A stretch of 64,000 nt of DNA from Azolla caroliniana (lineage: Eukaryota; Polypodiophyta). Shown piece after piece: positions 21,627 to 34,112 of the stretch. Positions within the stretch are counted from its first letter, which is position 1; each line of letters opens with the position of its first letter. The stretch lies in the NCBI GenBank assembly GCA_043228905.1, contig JBHGNT010000008.1:682001-746000 (forward strand). Reading direction: 5' to 3'. The translations under genes were made by a program, and so were the position numbers. The notes under the pieces were generated by a model that saw only the letters and a list, made by a program, of their open reading frames with translations, was not told the origin of the DNA and did no database searches.

Positions 21627-24600
21627 CTAAGAGGCTTTAAATTTCTTTGTAGGCGGGCGCCGGAACATTGAAATAAGATCATCAAAGCCCTGTAATTTCA
21701 ATAAGCATAGAAATTTGATTAGTCCGCAATAATCTCTTCAATTTTTTGTCAAAAATTCAGACCTTGTGCTTTACTAGCATATTGATGAAGGTGATGACAA
21801 CGCACCTTGGTTGTTACAACAAGAACAACAAAAAGTATAAATAAGTATGCCATGACAGCCATCAAGACCACCAAATCCAATGCAACACTGGCAACCTGTC
21901 AGATGCAACTCGTAAAAGTCAGCTTGGGACTTTCAGATTCAAGGATATTTGCATACAGCTCTATATAACTACATTGAAACTTCCAAAATGTGAAAAACGT
22001 CCACCATAAGAGCAAAAATTCCACATTACATATTTTTACTAGTATCCTTGTCAAGAATTTAAAAGGCCTCCAGATGATATGCAGTAAATGAAAAATAAAA
22101 ATAACCAAAAGATACACCTACAGTTTGCAGGAAAGATACCTTCACCAATGTGAACAAGAATGGAGTGTCAGTAAGAAACAGAAGACAAACAAGTGGTATA
22201 TTCCCAATAAGTTAATATGCATTAAGATTAAGCTCATTACATGTCGACTTTTGAACATGACCTCCTCACCCCCTTATTTATAGTTCTCGAAGTGAGGCTC
22301 CTCGACTTCTATGAGTGACCACTGCCCTATTCTTTAAGCAGGGAGTCATAAGTACATCCTATGAACTATGTAATTTTTATTTTCTACTAAATTGATTCTT
22401 AAGAGAGACGTCTCTATTAGTTTAAAGATCCTGTGTGGGTGACAAAAGCAGTTAAAAAACAAACGGAAAGTTGGAACACACCTTATATATACTCAGCTCT
22501 GCCTTCGGTGTGTCATAAAATACAAATGTATCATCTAAACTTTCCTGTTGGATGTTCACGTCTTTTGTATGTAACAAAAACTCCTGTGAAAAACATCGAT
22601 TTTACTATTTTAAATCAACATATCAAAATTATAACTACCAAATTGATAAATCTGAATTCCTGTAAAAAAGGAGTATTCTATTAATCTGATGAAGTTGCAT
22701 GTTGAGAACATCTAAATAAGAATATGAATCTGCGTACCGTCTGCAGAGCTACCATAAAAGGATCAGCTTTACTGAAAAAAGCTGCTACTCTAGGTGTACA
22801 TGACAGCAAGCTTAACCATCTGCTAATATATGAGTGACTGATAGCCAAGCTACTCCCGTCAACAAAAAATTCAAAGTTTCCCTCTTCACGATCATATATA
22901 TGCCTCTGTAAAAGACAATAATCATATCCTTCATTTAAAGTTTAATCATATTGGAAAAGTTCAGAATTCCGTAACTCCAGAACTTACAGCGAGACTTTCA
23001 GCTACAAGTTTCACCACATGTACAACTGCAGCAGCATCTATCTTCTTACTATAAAAAAAAAACATAGTTGCAGAATTTTGCATATTATTTCAAATGTATA
23101 CATTTAAACGAGATAAATGAATGAAAATGTTTATATACTTGCCTCCTATCGACTAATCCTCCGGAATTCTCTAGCCAATTTGGTGCCTTATCAAGCTTGG
23201 AGAGAGTTGCTCCAATGACCCTGTGTCTAGAGAACTGTTCATGTTCCCAAGCTACCTGTAAAATGAAATGTAACTCACAGCTGAGATCCCTGCATACCAA
23301 CACACCTAACATGTATGTAATACTATTCATGCTTACTCTAGAATTTGATATGTTTATCTTCTTATGTCTAATTTTCACTTCCAACCCCAATTGATTGGCA
23401 ACACTTTCCAAACCCTGCATCAAAGAAACATTTGAGAAATAAACAATTCTTGAACCACATTCATGTCTATATGATGATAATAGAAGTGCCGATGTACATC
23501 ATATATTTGTTTGATATATTCACTCTCTGGAGGCTTAGACACGTGTAACCAGAGTTCATTTGAGCTTGACCCAATACTGTTTAAGCAAAGAGCATAGTCA
23601 ATGCTTTCACGAAGGCGTTGATCAAAGCTGCGTAACCACTGGATCACAAAATAACCAATTGAGTACTTCATGTAAAATGACATTCAAATGAGAAACTTCA
23701 TAAAGGAGTTACCTCTACCTCAAACCATTGTTGTAAAAAACTTAGAATAGTATGCACATACAACACACAAGCTCAGTATTTAAAAAGTATTCTACCTTTT
23801 TTCTTAACCTAGAATAGATATTCTGGAGATAAAGTACATAGAATAACGTTAACTATTTCTTATATTTGTATTGCATCTAACAAATTTTCTTTTTTCTTTT
23901 TATTTTTATTTTTAGGAAACATAAAATACTTGTTCAATACATAGAATACTTGAGAATACATGGAACATTTTAAAATGGCAGTTCTAAAATGTAGAATACG
24001 TGTTAAATACTTCAAAGTACTCTAAAATATATTCTATACATAAAGTACGTGTTTTTAACATCCGCACCTCAAACATAGAAATAGCCTACCTTGGCTGTAC
24101 CATTATAATTGTAAGGACCTCCAGATGTCAAACCAAATAAAAGATTGAACTTTCCTTGAGTTCTTGGGTTTGCATATAATCTGGAAAATAATCTGGCAAG
24201 TTCTAATAAGGCGACAACACCACTTCCATTGCTGTCACTACCTTCTGACAATGCCTAACATATATATCAATTCAAATCATTTAATACCTTAACAAAAATT
24301 ACATTTAGAAAACTATGACATGATACCCACAGGTGCGACCCCAAATGTATCATATGAGGCAACTATAGCAATGGTAGGAAGTTGAGATGTATCACCCTCA
24401 CTCCGCAATCCAGGAAGCCAACCCTGAAATATGATACATTTTCCAATCATAAAAACGTTTCAATAGCACTCGACAGACATCTCTTAATATAGATAGATAT
24501 ATGTGAAATCTAGCAAAATAGAAAATATTTGCACAATGATGATGTCATCTGATTGTTTAGCAACAGTTCAATTACCTGGATATTAGTCAAACTGGTGGCT

Positions 24601-27384
24601 GCCAATTTTCTGGGTTCTGCTATTGGAATTACAAACTTGTAACTGCATGCACAATTAATCAGCACATAAATTGTGTCACTGCAAGCAAATGGAATCGTTA
24701 GAAACATTACCCTCCAGTGATTGCGCTCGCATGCCTCCCTGCAGCATCATTTTCTTGCACTATATTTAGTAGGGAATGAAGATTTTCATCCTCATATGCA
24801 AAGTAGACAGGATACTGCAAGACAATTAACAACAAAACAACGCTCTCTTTTATGCAGAAGGAAAAATCACTCTCCCTAGGTATTTAAATCATTAGATTTT
24901 TTCTGAAATTCTAGCAATTAGGCCACCCAGGATTTCTTATTTTCATCAACTTCTGCAATTTTTAGAAACCCTCACAAAATGACTCTGAATGCCTAAATGA
25001 AGTGTGTCACATCGTGCATCCATTATAGATCAAATCTATTTCACAAGTTTTTGAAATGAGACAAAAAAAAATTAACAAAGCTACGAATTTCAGATGACAC
25101 TGCAGGGGCACAACACAGATTATGATGAGGATACTAGCATAGGAGCAGCTGTAATGAGGATAGGGGAGTATTATGATAAATGTAAGCCTTCCACATTCCA
25201 ACTTTTGATGATATACTACCTGATTAGGCTCAACGTGTCAATACATGAAGAGCAGCAAAGGTAGAGATACGGGCTTTTTTAAGTTCATATTTTTCATCCA
25301 TGATACACCATGAAATTGATATATCATGCTGTCCTCCCAATATTTGACAACCAAAGAAGTTCAACGTAGTAAAAAATGTATACATGATTCAATAAAGCAT
25401 GGAGATCCCCTCTTAGGATGTTTAGAGCATTATTAGATTGAATACTGAAATGGTATGGGAGAGGCCAATGCAGCCTCTAAGGATGAACATGTCTTCCTAT
25501 AAAGACTATCTGGCTATAGATGGCTTCCTAACACGATCAAGATACAAAGAGTAAATATAAAATTTAGTGTGCAGAACTTCCTGCAAAAATATCCATGTCC
25601 CTTACCTCTAATGCTCTAATGCTCTTGTGCTCTACCCATAGAGTGGATTCAGTTTCAAGAATGGATGTATACAAGTTTACAACTTAGCCAATTGGTGATT
25701 AGAAATGATATATAATAATTTCTCAGTAAAGTAGATTATCTGAAAAAGTATGTGCAACCATATTAGCAATTCGTCAAATATGGCTGTCTTGAACACAAGA
25801 GCTAAGATTTACACAAGCATATCTCTGGCATATATGCAGTGCTCAGAAACTAATTTATAACGATCATTTGCCTTTTTGTGTTAAGTACTATGAGTACAAC
25901 GCCAACATTTCTGCTTTGAAGAATCATATTTATGTCCAGAGAATAGTTCGAACATAAATGAAATAAAAAACAATACAATACAATTAAGCATATGCAAACT
26001 ACCTGGGAGACAAACGGAATTCATAATATCGGTCATAATATGGCTTTGAAATTAGAGAGAGAAAGTATGTTCAGCTTGAGAATGATAAGCATGAAAGTAA
26101 TATGATTGGTAACCTATAAAGAGTTGCTATGTAGTTACATACAGTGTGCAAGTAAAGACTGGCAAATTATCGTATTCAAAATGGTTTTTGATTCATTTTC
26201 CCACTCACAGTGCAGCTGGATATAATGAACCACCATATAAGATTTTGCATCACATGAACACTAAAATGAAAAGTATCTTCATCCCCAAATTTCATAATCA
26301 GTAAACTTAAGTTAATAAAGTGCAATGGCAAGCTTAAGAGAGAAAATAATTACAGGCACATTGCTGTGTATGAGTGATTGTTCAATCTCTGCGATTTTAC
26401 TAAATTCATCTGCATCCACGTCTTCAGGATCACCATTTTCCTTTACACTACCTTGATTGCTGAGTTTTGAAGGCAGAAGTAATATTAAACCACCTAAGAG
26501 CCGTTTGGTTTGCAACAGATCTGTAAATAAAATATAAAACTATATCAAAAAAATTTAAATCAGCATAACCTTATTCCAATAAATGAATTGTGCATCCTAC
26601 TTTTCTATCTTCAACATTTTGATTATGAAGTCGGTTTATCTTACACTGTGATAGATCCAAGATGCATACATTTTGATATCTTAGTACTTAATGCTTATAC
26701 TGCAATAGATGGATTGCACATGAATTGTAATAGCTAACCATTATACTCTAATAGGTCAGCTATGCATACTTCTTCCTTGTGATCTAATAGATAAACTAGG
26801 CATACATTTCCCCTATACTCTAATAGATCAACTATGGCATACATTTTCATTTCTTAAAATGCTCATCCCTACATTCCAACAGATCAACTAGGCATATACA
26901 TTTTGATCTTTTGACAGTTAAGTCCTATAGCCTATTATAGCAGTTATGCATACATTCCGACTTTCTAAATTCTCCTTTTCAAGTCGAAAATATTTCGGCT
27001 TTGAGAAAATTTTCTAAAATGATACTCTGATAGATAAACTATGCATCCTCCTAGATAGGGTACAGGAAGATCAAAGAAAGTAAAGAGCGAAAAAATACCT
27101 TTGAATATAGACACATTGGCTGTGGCAAGTGGAAGGATGAGAACCGAACGAGAGAGATCGGCATCTTTGTTGTGATAAGAAATAAAAGAGCTCACATGGT
27201 GGTTCAAAGAAGCTCTGCGAGATCCGAAAGGGATTCCATTGAGATCATACTGAATCATCCGATAAACATCAACCACTGCAACCGCATCGCAAACTTCTAC
27301 GTAAGTAACAAAAGCGAGGAAGCATAGAAGGAGGAGAAGAAGCGCGTGAGTGGAGTCCGCCATGAGAGCTCGCATAAACGCCAT
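21627..27384 (-). CDS. NCLN: Nicalin (BOS complex subunit), 13 exons
   Basis: Predicted 531-residue ER membrane protein. Nicalin, with TMEM147 and NOMO, forms the complex that assists the ER translocon with multi-pass proteins; its lumenal domain is an M28-peptidase-like fold thought to lack activity. Exons (minus): 27384-27099, 26520-26354, 24814-24711, 24642-24576, 24423-24331, 24254-24090, 23638-23498, 23414-23337, 23255-23139, 23044-22988, 22905-22738, 21895-21806, 21689-21627. All junctions are GT-AG and keep frame. Visible parts: N-terminal signal anchor (ALLLLLLCFLAFVTY), the nicalin-typical VYRMIQYDLNGIPFGSR, the peptidase-like core SDSNGSGVVALLELARLF and LLFGLTSGGPYNYNGTAKWL, and near the C-terminus a transmembrane helix (LVVLMAVMAYLFILFVVLVV) with a short basic tail. 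The length is close to known nicalins (about 560). The first ATG was chosen; two more in-frame ATGs follow within eight codons. Intron 2 exceeds 1.5 kb. Confidence 0.9.
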
Positions 27385-28980
27385 AGCTTTTCTCAGTCTC
27401 TGTCGGGGTCACTGTGAAGAAGGCGGAGACAATAACTTTCTGGTTTATTAATAGTCGTAAATTTCTGATTCCTTGATTTACAGAAATTACCATAATACCC
27501 CTCCAATGACTCCCAAGTTCCCATTGTACTTTTCAAATTTCCCAAAATGCCCCCCACCCAACACACCCTCCAAAAAAAACCCTCTTTGTTTCAACCATGT
27601 TTATTTGGATGTCTGCCTTTGCCTTTGCCTATCATCATGAATAACCAGAAAAATGGACGCGAAAAATTTTGAGCTACAAATGTATCAAATACGTATATAC
27701 TATCCATGTCCGGGGAAGTTTCACCAACATTTCGCTCGTTTGCTCGTGAAATTCTCAGAATACCTTTTCCCTTGTTCTTTGCGATTCCCACCAGCCCTGA
27801 ATTTCTCTTGCTTTTGTTGTTGTGCATATATCTTTGTCTTGCTCTCTACTTGTGTCATTTGAAGAAAAAGAAGAACACCACAACAAACGAAAGGATTTGC
27901 AAATAGTTATTTGAGAGAGGGTGTAGTATGCTCCTCCATGGGCTCCCATGGTGAATGGGATCCAATGTCCATCATTTATCATTATCCTTCACCTATAATA
28001 AACACCTTTTTGGGAAATAAAGTACAATTTTTTAGGTTCTTTTTATCCACTAATGTAGAAGGGAAAATATGACTCTTATGGCATTGAATTTAGTGATCTT
28101 GATCCCATTCTATTCCATTGTATATATTGTGGGAATTTCATCAAAATTTGCTTGTATGCTATGAACAAGATGACACCAAACAACATATATATCCATTTGC
28201 ATATCAATGGAAGAATTGCGTTAAGGCCTATTGGTTTAAATGTCTCATCTTTGTGATAGTTTGTCCTTGTTTACTTTAAACAACCTTTTCTCGCATAAAG
28301 ATGGATTTTTTAGTCAACCACATGTGTATTGCGATCGAATCCATATTGGTGGGTGATCTGAAAGTCGAGGATGTGTGATGATGGAAATTTTAGTCAACCA
28401 CATTGGTATATATTTGCTTCCATAAGTCAACCATAGACAATGTTTCATGCATCATATTTCACATAAAATAAATCTTCAGCTACTGTCTCCAAATTTTAGA
28501 GTGTTATTGAAATCTCCACATACATGCATTCTAAACCCATGGACAATTAGCGATTTGTTGCCATGTGTCAACTCTTAAATTTGAAGTATTTGATGCATAA
28601 AAAACACTGAACTCATAGATTTCTCCATCCATGGTATGAAGGATGAACATCCACCTACCATGAATTTCAATGCAAGCCAACATAAGATCAAACTATTGCT
28701 TGATTCAAATTAACAAACCAAAAGAAATCTCCTTAGCCACATAAAATACATTGTAGTTGACAAAGTATGTATCCCCTCCACTCAACAACTTCTAATGGCT
28801 TATACTCATTCTTCAATATAGATATTATTTATTTTGTTAATTTGGACACAATAGCAAAGTAGTTTCCATTTTAGAAACACAAGCAAAGTTTGTTTACATT
28901 ATGATGGCTTGTTTTTATTCTTAGCAAGATGTATAATTGCAATCACCATAGCATAGACATTTGGCTCTACGTGAACAACC
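27385..28980. other. Spacer upstream of nicalin, probably containing its promoter and 5' UTR
   Basis: Immediately upstream of the nicalin ATG the sequence is CT/GA-mixed, then AT-rich. No second gene, element domain or obvious TATA box is recognisable. Short frames near 27.6-27.9 kb have no recognisable motif. Confidence 0.4.
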
Positions 28981-28982
28981 AC

Positions 28983-29190
28983 AGTGAACCACTACATTAT
29001 AGTATGTGGCATGCACATGCAAACCTTGCACGTTGTAAATTTAGCTCGGTTCACCCAAGTCAATTATTCAACTACCAAAAAGCAACTATAGTGAGCTACT
29101 ACATTATAGTATGCGGCACGCACATGCAAACCTAGCATGTTGTAAATTTAGTTCGGTTCACCCAAGTCAATTATTCAACTACCAAATAGC
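28983..29190. repeat. 107-bp tandem duplication
   Basis: Two adjacent copies (about 28983-29089 and 29090-29190) share ACTACATTATAGTATG, GCACATGCAAACCT, TTGTAAATTTAG and a long identical stretch from CGGTTCACCCAAGTC onwards. Only a few substitutions separate them, so the duplication is fairly recent. Noncoding. Confidence 0.9.
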
Positions 29191-30024
29191 GGGATTAACA
29201 ATGTTCCATAATACATGAAGCCTAATTATGTTACATGTTATTTGTTATTGTGCAAATGTAGATTGGTTCCACGTTGTGCAGGGGTGCAACATTAGCAAGG
29301 AAGCTTTTCTATATTATGAGTATTCGTGAAGGACACATTTTTGTTCACTCGGCTCACCCTCTTCTGAATAAGTATATAATATCAGGTAGAAATATTTACT
29401 CTCTCATCACAAGAACATGCCAATACATTTTGGGTAGCCTTTTCATCAGATAATTTTTATTTTCAGTGAGTTCGTATGCATCAAAGCTTTTATTTAGTAG
29501 GCTTATAGAACCTTAAATAACTTGGATAAAGGAGACATCTATAGAACCTTTTTGGCAAAGGTGAGTTTTCCAATCAATGTTTTGGCAAAACCTTAAATAA
29601 TTTGGATAAAGGAGATAATTTGGGCCAAACACAAGTTATTCTAGAATGCTAATGTTGTGTAGAGAAGAAGACTAAGTATTAAATTTGATAACCACTTTGA
29701 GGAGGAAAGACAAGGTAACCAAGAATAATGTATAAATAGTGACAAACATGACTTATGGGATCTATCAAAATGTTACAAACTGCCTTCTTTATAGATTGGG
29801 GATTATTTTAGAATGATAATGAAGTCGATTCCGAATCTCTGTGTCTGAATCTTCCTTGAGAGTTCTGTTCTGTTGTCTAATACATAGATGATGGAGAAAA
29901 ATGCAGTGGGTTTCTTTCTCATTATCCGCAGATACTCTTCAAAATGTACAAAAGACCCCACGATGACGATGATCGGTTGCAGGAAGACACACCATTGTAA
30001 TTTTCGTGAAAGAACAAGATAACG
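29191..30024. other. Spacer upstream of the PPR gene
   Basis: AT-rich sequence without a gene. CCTTAAATAACTTGGATAAA recurs with one change about 80 bp later (29510 and 29592), a small local duplication. The last 150 bases before 30025 are the likely promoter and 5' UTR; no clear TATA box was found. Confidence 0.4.
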
Positions 30025-32001
30025 ATGCTGCCTCAGCCTTCATCCAGGAACCTAGTGTACAACATGCAGAACAGTTCAAGAGACAAAAACAGAGCTTCTG
30101 CTCTGCGACTGCGTGATTTCCTACATGAAAATGGATTCTTAAATGCCAATAGGTCATTGATTGCTGATTGTCTCGTGTCGATGTTTTGTGAAATTGGAAG
30201 CATTCCTGATGCACAAACAAGCTTTGATATGTTAGATTCCAAGAGCAAATCAGCATGGAGCTCCCTCATTATTGGATACCTCCAATGTGGCCACATCTCA
30301 GAATCATTCACCCTGCTTGAAAAGATGAAAGAAAAGTCACTCCATCCCAGTGCACACACATTCGTCGCATTATTGAAGGCTTGCAGTACGTTGAAAGATC
30401 TTCAGCAGACCATTCAACTTCATGCTCACCTCTCAGCTAAGGAATTAGATAGGAACCTCTTCATTGCCAGCGCTTTAGTCGATACATATGCCAAATGTGG
30501 TGCACTTGCAAAAGCACAAGAAGTCTTTGACAACCTTCCACACCGAGATGTTGTTGTGTGGACTGCATTGATTGCAGCTTATGTAGAACAAAAACGTGGG
30601 CAGGAAGCGTTGGATCATTTCAAGGAGATGCAATGCAGGGGTGTCCTTCCAAATGCTGTTACATATGTTTGCAGCTTGAAAGCTTGTGGCATCATCAGGG
30701 CCAAAGATAAAGGCATCAAGATACACGAGGAGATTTCCATGAAAGGTCTCATTGCAAAAGACCTTGTTCTTGCTGGAGCAATAGTTGATATGTATGTTAA
30801 ATGTGGTATGCTAAAAAAAGCACGGGAAGTGTTTAATGGCCTTCCAATTCATGATGGAATTTCATGGAATGTACTAGTCACAGGATATGCACAACATGGC
30901 CATGGTGAGGAAGCGTGGAATTGTTTTCAACAAATGCAGCTTGAAGGTTATGCTCCAGATGTTGTTACATATTCCTCTTGTTTAAAAGCTTGTGGAAGTA
31001 TTAAAGATAGAAGGAAAGGAAAAGAGCTACATGCTGAAATTTTGAGAAAAGGCTTGTTGGAAAGACACACAGTACTTAATAATGCACTCTTGGATATGTA
31101 TGCGAAATGTGGATTGCTAATTAAGGCACAGGAAGTGTTTGACAAAATTCAAGTCCGTAATGTAGTATCATGGACTGCATTGATCGCAGGTTATGTCGAA
31201 CATGACCAAGGTGATGATGCTCTCAACTGTTTCGAACAGATGCAGTCGCAGGGGATCATTCCCAATGCTGTAACCTTTGCTTGCAGCCTCAAAGCCTGTA
31301 GCATGACTGGTTCTGCTGGAAAAGGCATACAAATACATGCTGAGATTGCTAGAATGGGGTTATTGAAAGCTGACCTCATACTCGGGAATACATTGGTAGA
31401 TATGTATGCAAAATGTGGGATGCTAACAAAATCCCAGGAGGTGTTTGATTGTATCCCACAGCATAATGTAGTTTCATGGACTTCACTCATGACAGGATAT
31501 GCTCAGCTTGGAGAGATTGAGAACGTGAACTCTGTCTTTCAGAGAATGAGAGATGAAGGCAGTAAACCAAATCCAGTCACCTTCGTTAGTGTTCTGAATG
31601 CTTGCAGTCATGTGGGCTGGGTAGATAAGGGCCAGACATACTTCGAGGCCATGAGCAAAGCATATGGTATCACACCGACTCTTGAGCACCTTAGTTGTAT
31701 GGTTGATCTTCTTTGTCGTGCAGGACAATTGAATTTGGCAGTAGTAATGTTGAACAAAACACCATTCCATCCAAGTATTGTAATGTGGTTAACAGTGTTG
31801 GCAGGTTGCAGAAAGTGGGGTAATGTAGAGCTTGGGAGACATGCATTTCAGCAGGTAATAAGAATGGACAAAGAAGATGATTCAGCTTACCTTTGTATGT
31901 ACAACATCTTTGTTGATGCAAACATGAATGAGGAAGCACAATGCATTGAGGCAATGAGAGTTAGGAGGAAAGCACACAGAAAAAGAAGGCACTGTGGATA
32001 G
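30025..32001 (+). CDS. PLS-class pentatricopeptide-repeat protein with E-type end, no DYW domain
   Basis: An intronless 658-residue protein from ATG 30025. PPR proteins bind single-stranded RNA, mostly in plastids and mitochondria, with about one nucleotide per repeat; PLS-class members usually specify C-to-U (in ferns also U-to-C) editing sites. Repeats are plain: recurring units such as LVDTYAKCGALAKAQEVF, VVWTALIAAYVEQ, SWNVLVTGYAQHGHGEEAW, NALLDMYAKCGLL and VVSWTSLMTGYAQLGEIENV tile from about residue 70 to 560. The end, from about residue 580 (MWLTVLAGCRKWGNVELGRHA then DSAYLCMYNIFVDANMNEEA), matches the E motif that follows PLS arrays. The protein stops 15-20 residues later with a basic tail; no DYW deaminase follows. 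The N-terminus is short and polar-basic, so organellar targeting is likely but not proven. The target RNA is unknown. Confidence 0.92.
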   Translation: MLPQPSSRNLVYNMQNSSRDKNRASALRLRDFLHENGFLNANRSLIADCLVSMFCEIGSIPDAQTSFDMLDSKSKSAWSSLIIGYLQCGHISESFTLLEKMKEKSLHPSAHTFVALLKACSTLKDLQQTIQLHAHLSAKELDRNLFIASALVDTYAKCGALAKAQEVFDNLPHRDVVVWTALIAAYVEQKRGQEALDHFKEMQCRGVLPNAVTYVCSLKACGIIRAKDKGIKIHEEISMKGLIAKDLVLAGAIVDMYVKCGMLKKAREVFNGLPIHDGISWNVLVTGYAQHGHGEEAWNCFQQMQLEGYAPDVVTYSSCLKACGSIKDRRKGKELHAEILRKGLLERHTVLNNALLDMYAKCGLLIKAQEVFDKIQVRNVVSWTALIAGYVEHDQGDDALNCFEQMQSQGIIPNAVTFACSLKACSMTGSAGKGIQIHAEIARMGLLKADLILGNTLVDMYAKCGMLTKSQEVFDCIPQHNVVSWTSLMTGYAQLGEIENVNSVFQRMRDEGSKPNPVTFVSVLNACSHVGWVDKGQTYFEAMSKAYGITPTLEHLSCMVDLLCRAGQLNLAVVMLNKTPFHPSIVMWLTVLAGCRKWGNVELGRHAFQQVIRMDKEDDSAYLCMYNIFVDANMNEEAQCIEAMRVRRKAHRKRRHCG

Positions 32002-32129
32002 AAGAATGCTGCTAAGTTTCAATAATCATTGTCATTGAAAGAATATTACAAAGGGAAACTCATTGGGGATAAAGATATCACTTCTCAGCTGTAGATGTTT
32101 GAAAATCTAGCAATGCTTATTACTTATAA

Positions 32130-32157
32130 CAAAACACAACAACAACAACAACAACAA
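32130..32157. repeat. CAA microsatellite
   Basis: A short (CAA)n run in the 3' flank of the PPR gene. Confidence 0.85.
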
Positions 32158-32413
32158 TTGGTATCTGAACATCAGATTCATTACAATATGAATAGATTTA
32201 GTCTCTTTAGAATGATTCTCTTCTACCTCCTATTATCTGCAACAATATCACAATGATTGCAAATTGTCCTTAGCGCAGGGAAACATGGTTTATTTGTTAT
32301 AATTTCTAAAATAGAATTTCCCCCTCTGCCTTCTTCCCTCTTGTGTTCCCAATTTCTGACAAAATCATGAAATATAAGAAAAATCCCAACAGGCAAGGTT
32401 ATGAAACGTTGAA

Positions 32414-33620
32414 ATGACCACTTTGCGAGTGCTATTTGCTATAGTGGCTGCACTTGATTTGGAATTAGACCAAATGGATGTACATACAACTTTTTTGCGT
32501 GGTGACATTGATGAAGAGCTTTACATGAAACAGCCCGAGGGCTTTGTTATTCCTGGAAAGGAACATTTGGTATGTAAGCTTAATAGAAGCTTGTATGGGC
32601 TGAAACAAGCTTCTAGACAATGGTAAAAAAAAGTTTGATGCTTTTATGCTCAAATATGGGTACAAAAGAAGCCATGCCGATCGATCACTGTTTGTATACT
32701 AAAAGAGATGAAATTGGCAACCCAATCATTCTTGTACTATATGTAGATGATATGCCCATTGCTACCAAGAAAAGCAGCTGAAATTTGTTGATGTCCTTAA
32801 AAAGTAGCTAAAATCTGCATTTTCAATGAAAGACCTTGGGGAAGCTGAACATGTACTTGGAGTAAGAATTAGGAGAGAAAGGGAGCAGCACACATTGTAT
32901 TTAGCTCAAGAAAAATACATTGACAAGGTGCTGGACAGATTTTGTATGGCTGACACAAAGCCGCTTAGAGTGCCATTACAGCCATATGATAAAATCTCTA
33001 AGACTCAAGAAGCAATCAATGACATGCAAGGTGTACCTTATGCTTTAGCTTGTGGTTCACTTATGTATGCTAAGGTTGCTACTAGAGCTGATATTGCCTA
33101 TGCGGTGGGAGTTGTAAGCCGATTCATGGTTAATCCGGGCAATGCACATTGGAATGCAATAAAGCCCATTATGAGGTACTTAAAAGGGACTAAAAATAAA
33201 TGCCTCTGTTATGGAAAAGACCCATTAGAGCTGAAGGGTTTCTGTGACTCTGACATGGCAAGTGATGTGGATACACGGAAATCCACAAGTGGCTATGTAT
33301 TCACACATGTAGGTGGTGCAATATTATGGTGTGGTAGGCTGCAAAAGGTTATTGCTTTGTCCACTACCGAGGCAGAATATATCTCAACCACCTAGGCTTC
33401 CAAGGAAGCAATATGGTTAGAGCTTAGCACGTCTATACAGTGAGTTTGGTTTGCCTGAAAGGCACCCGTTCTTGGTTGTGATAGCCAAAGTGCCATCAGT
33501 TTGGCAAAGAATGCTATGTTTCACGCACAAAACATATTGATGTGCCATATCAGTTCATTCGAGAAGTGCTTGAGGATGGCCTTATCACGTTCATAAAGGT
33601 CCACACATCAACAACCCTAT
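32414..33620 (+). pseudogene. Copia-1 reverse transcriptase-RNase H fragment
   Basis: RT part (32414-32626): LDLELDQMDVHTTFLRGDID, YMKQPEGF, LYGLKQASRQW. After frame breaks the catalytic box VLYVDDMPIA is at about 32735-32765, MKDLGEAEHVLGVRI starts at 32826, and RNase H follows with STSGYVFTHVGGAILW and ALSTTEAEYIS to about 33395, then stops. This is typical Ty1/copia order. At least three frame or stop lesions make it non-functional. Confidence 0.85.
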
Positions 33621-33817
33621 GGATGTATTGACCAAGTGCTTACTTGAAGCACAACATCAAATATGTATATAAATGGTGGGAGTCACGTAGCTTAAAGGCG
33701 TCATTTATGCCTTCAAGTGGGAGGTCTCGTACCTAAATGGCCCCCTTATAGTGTGCACGTGTGTATAGGCCTATTTATAAAGGCCAAAAGTCACTTATCA
33801 CTTTTTCGTTATTTTTG

Positions 33818-33842
33818 GGCCAAGTTCAGTGTGAACTTGGCC
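33818..33842. other. Perfect hairpin in the Copia-1 LTR-like region
   Basis: GGCCAAGTTCA and TGAACTTGGCC pair as an 11-bp perfect inverted repeat around a 3-nt loop (GTG). It lies about 45 bp downstream of a TATA-like sequence, so it would sit at the 5' end of an LTR transcript if that promoter is used. Confidence 0.7.
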
Positions 33843-33879
33843 TACCCTAAATGGGTCATGTTGTAGGTTTTAGGGTTAG

Positions 33880-34112
33880 GGTTAATAATAATGATAATGA
33901 TGATGATTGATGATGAAGATAGACATGGTGTAATAGTGATGATGATGAATGGTATGATGGTGAGAGAGATCATGAAGACGTTGACAAGCATCGAGGGGTG
34001 GGGGTGGAGCCATTCTAGGCACGACCCCCTCCCAAGGGGTTCAACGTAAAGGACAAGGAAGAGAGAGAGAAAGAGAGATGACAAGAGAGAGAGGGAGAGA
34101 TTGAGAGAGAAA
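33880..34112. repeat. ATG/GAT and GA microsatellites
   Basis: ATGATG/GATGAT-rich stretch at about 33888-33960 and a GA-rich run at about 34058-34112 flank the middle of the LTR-like region of Copia-1. Confidence 0.75.
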
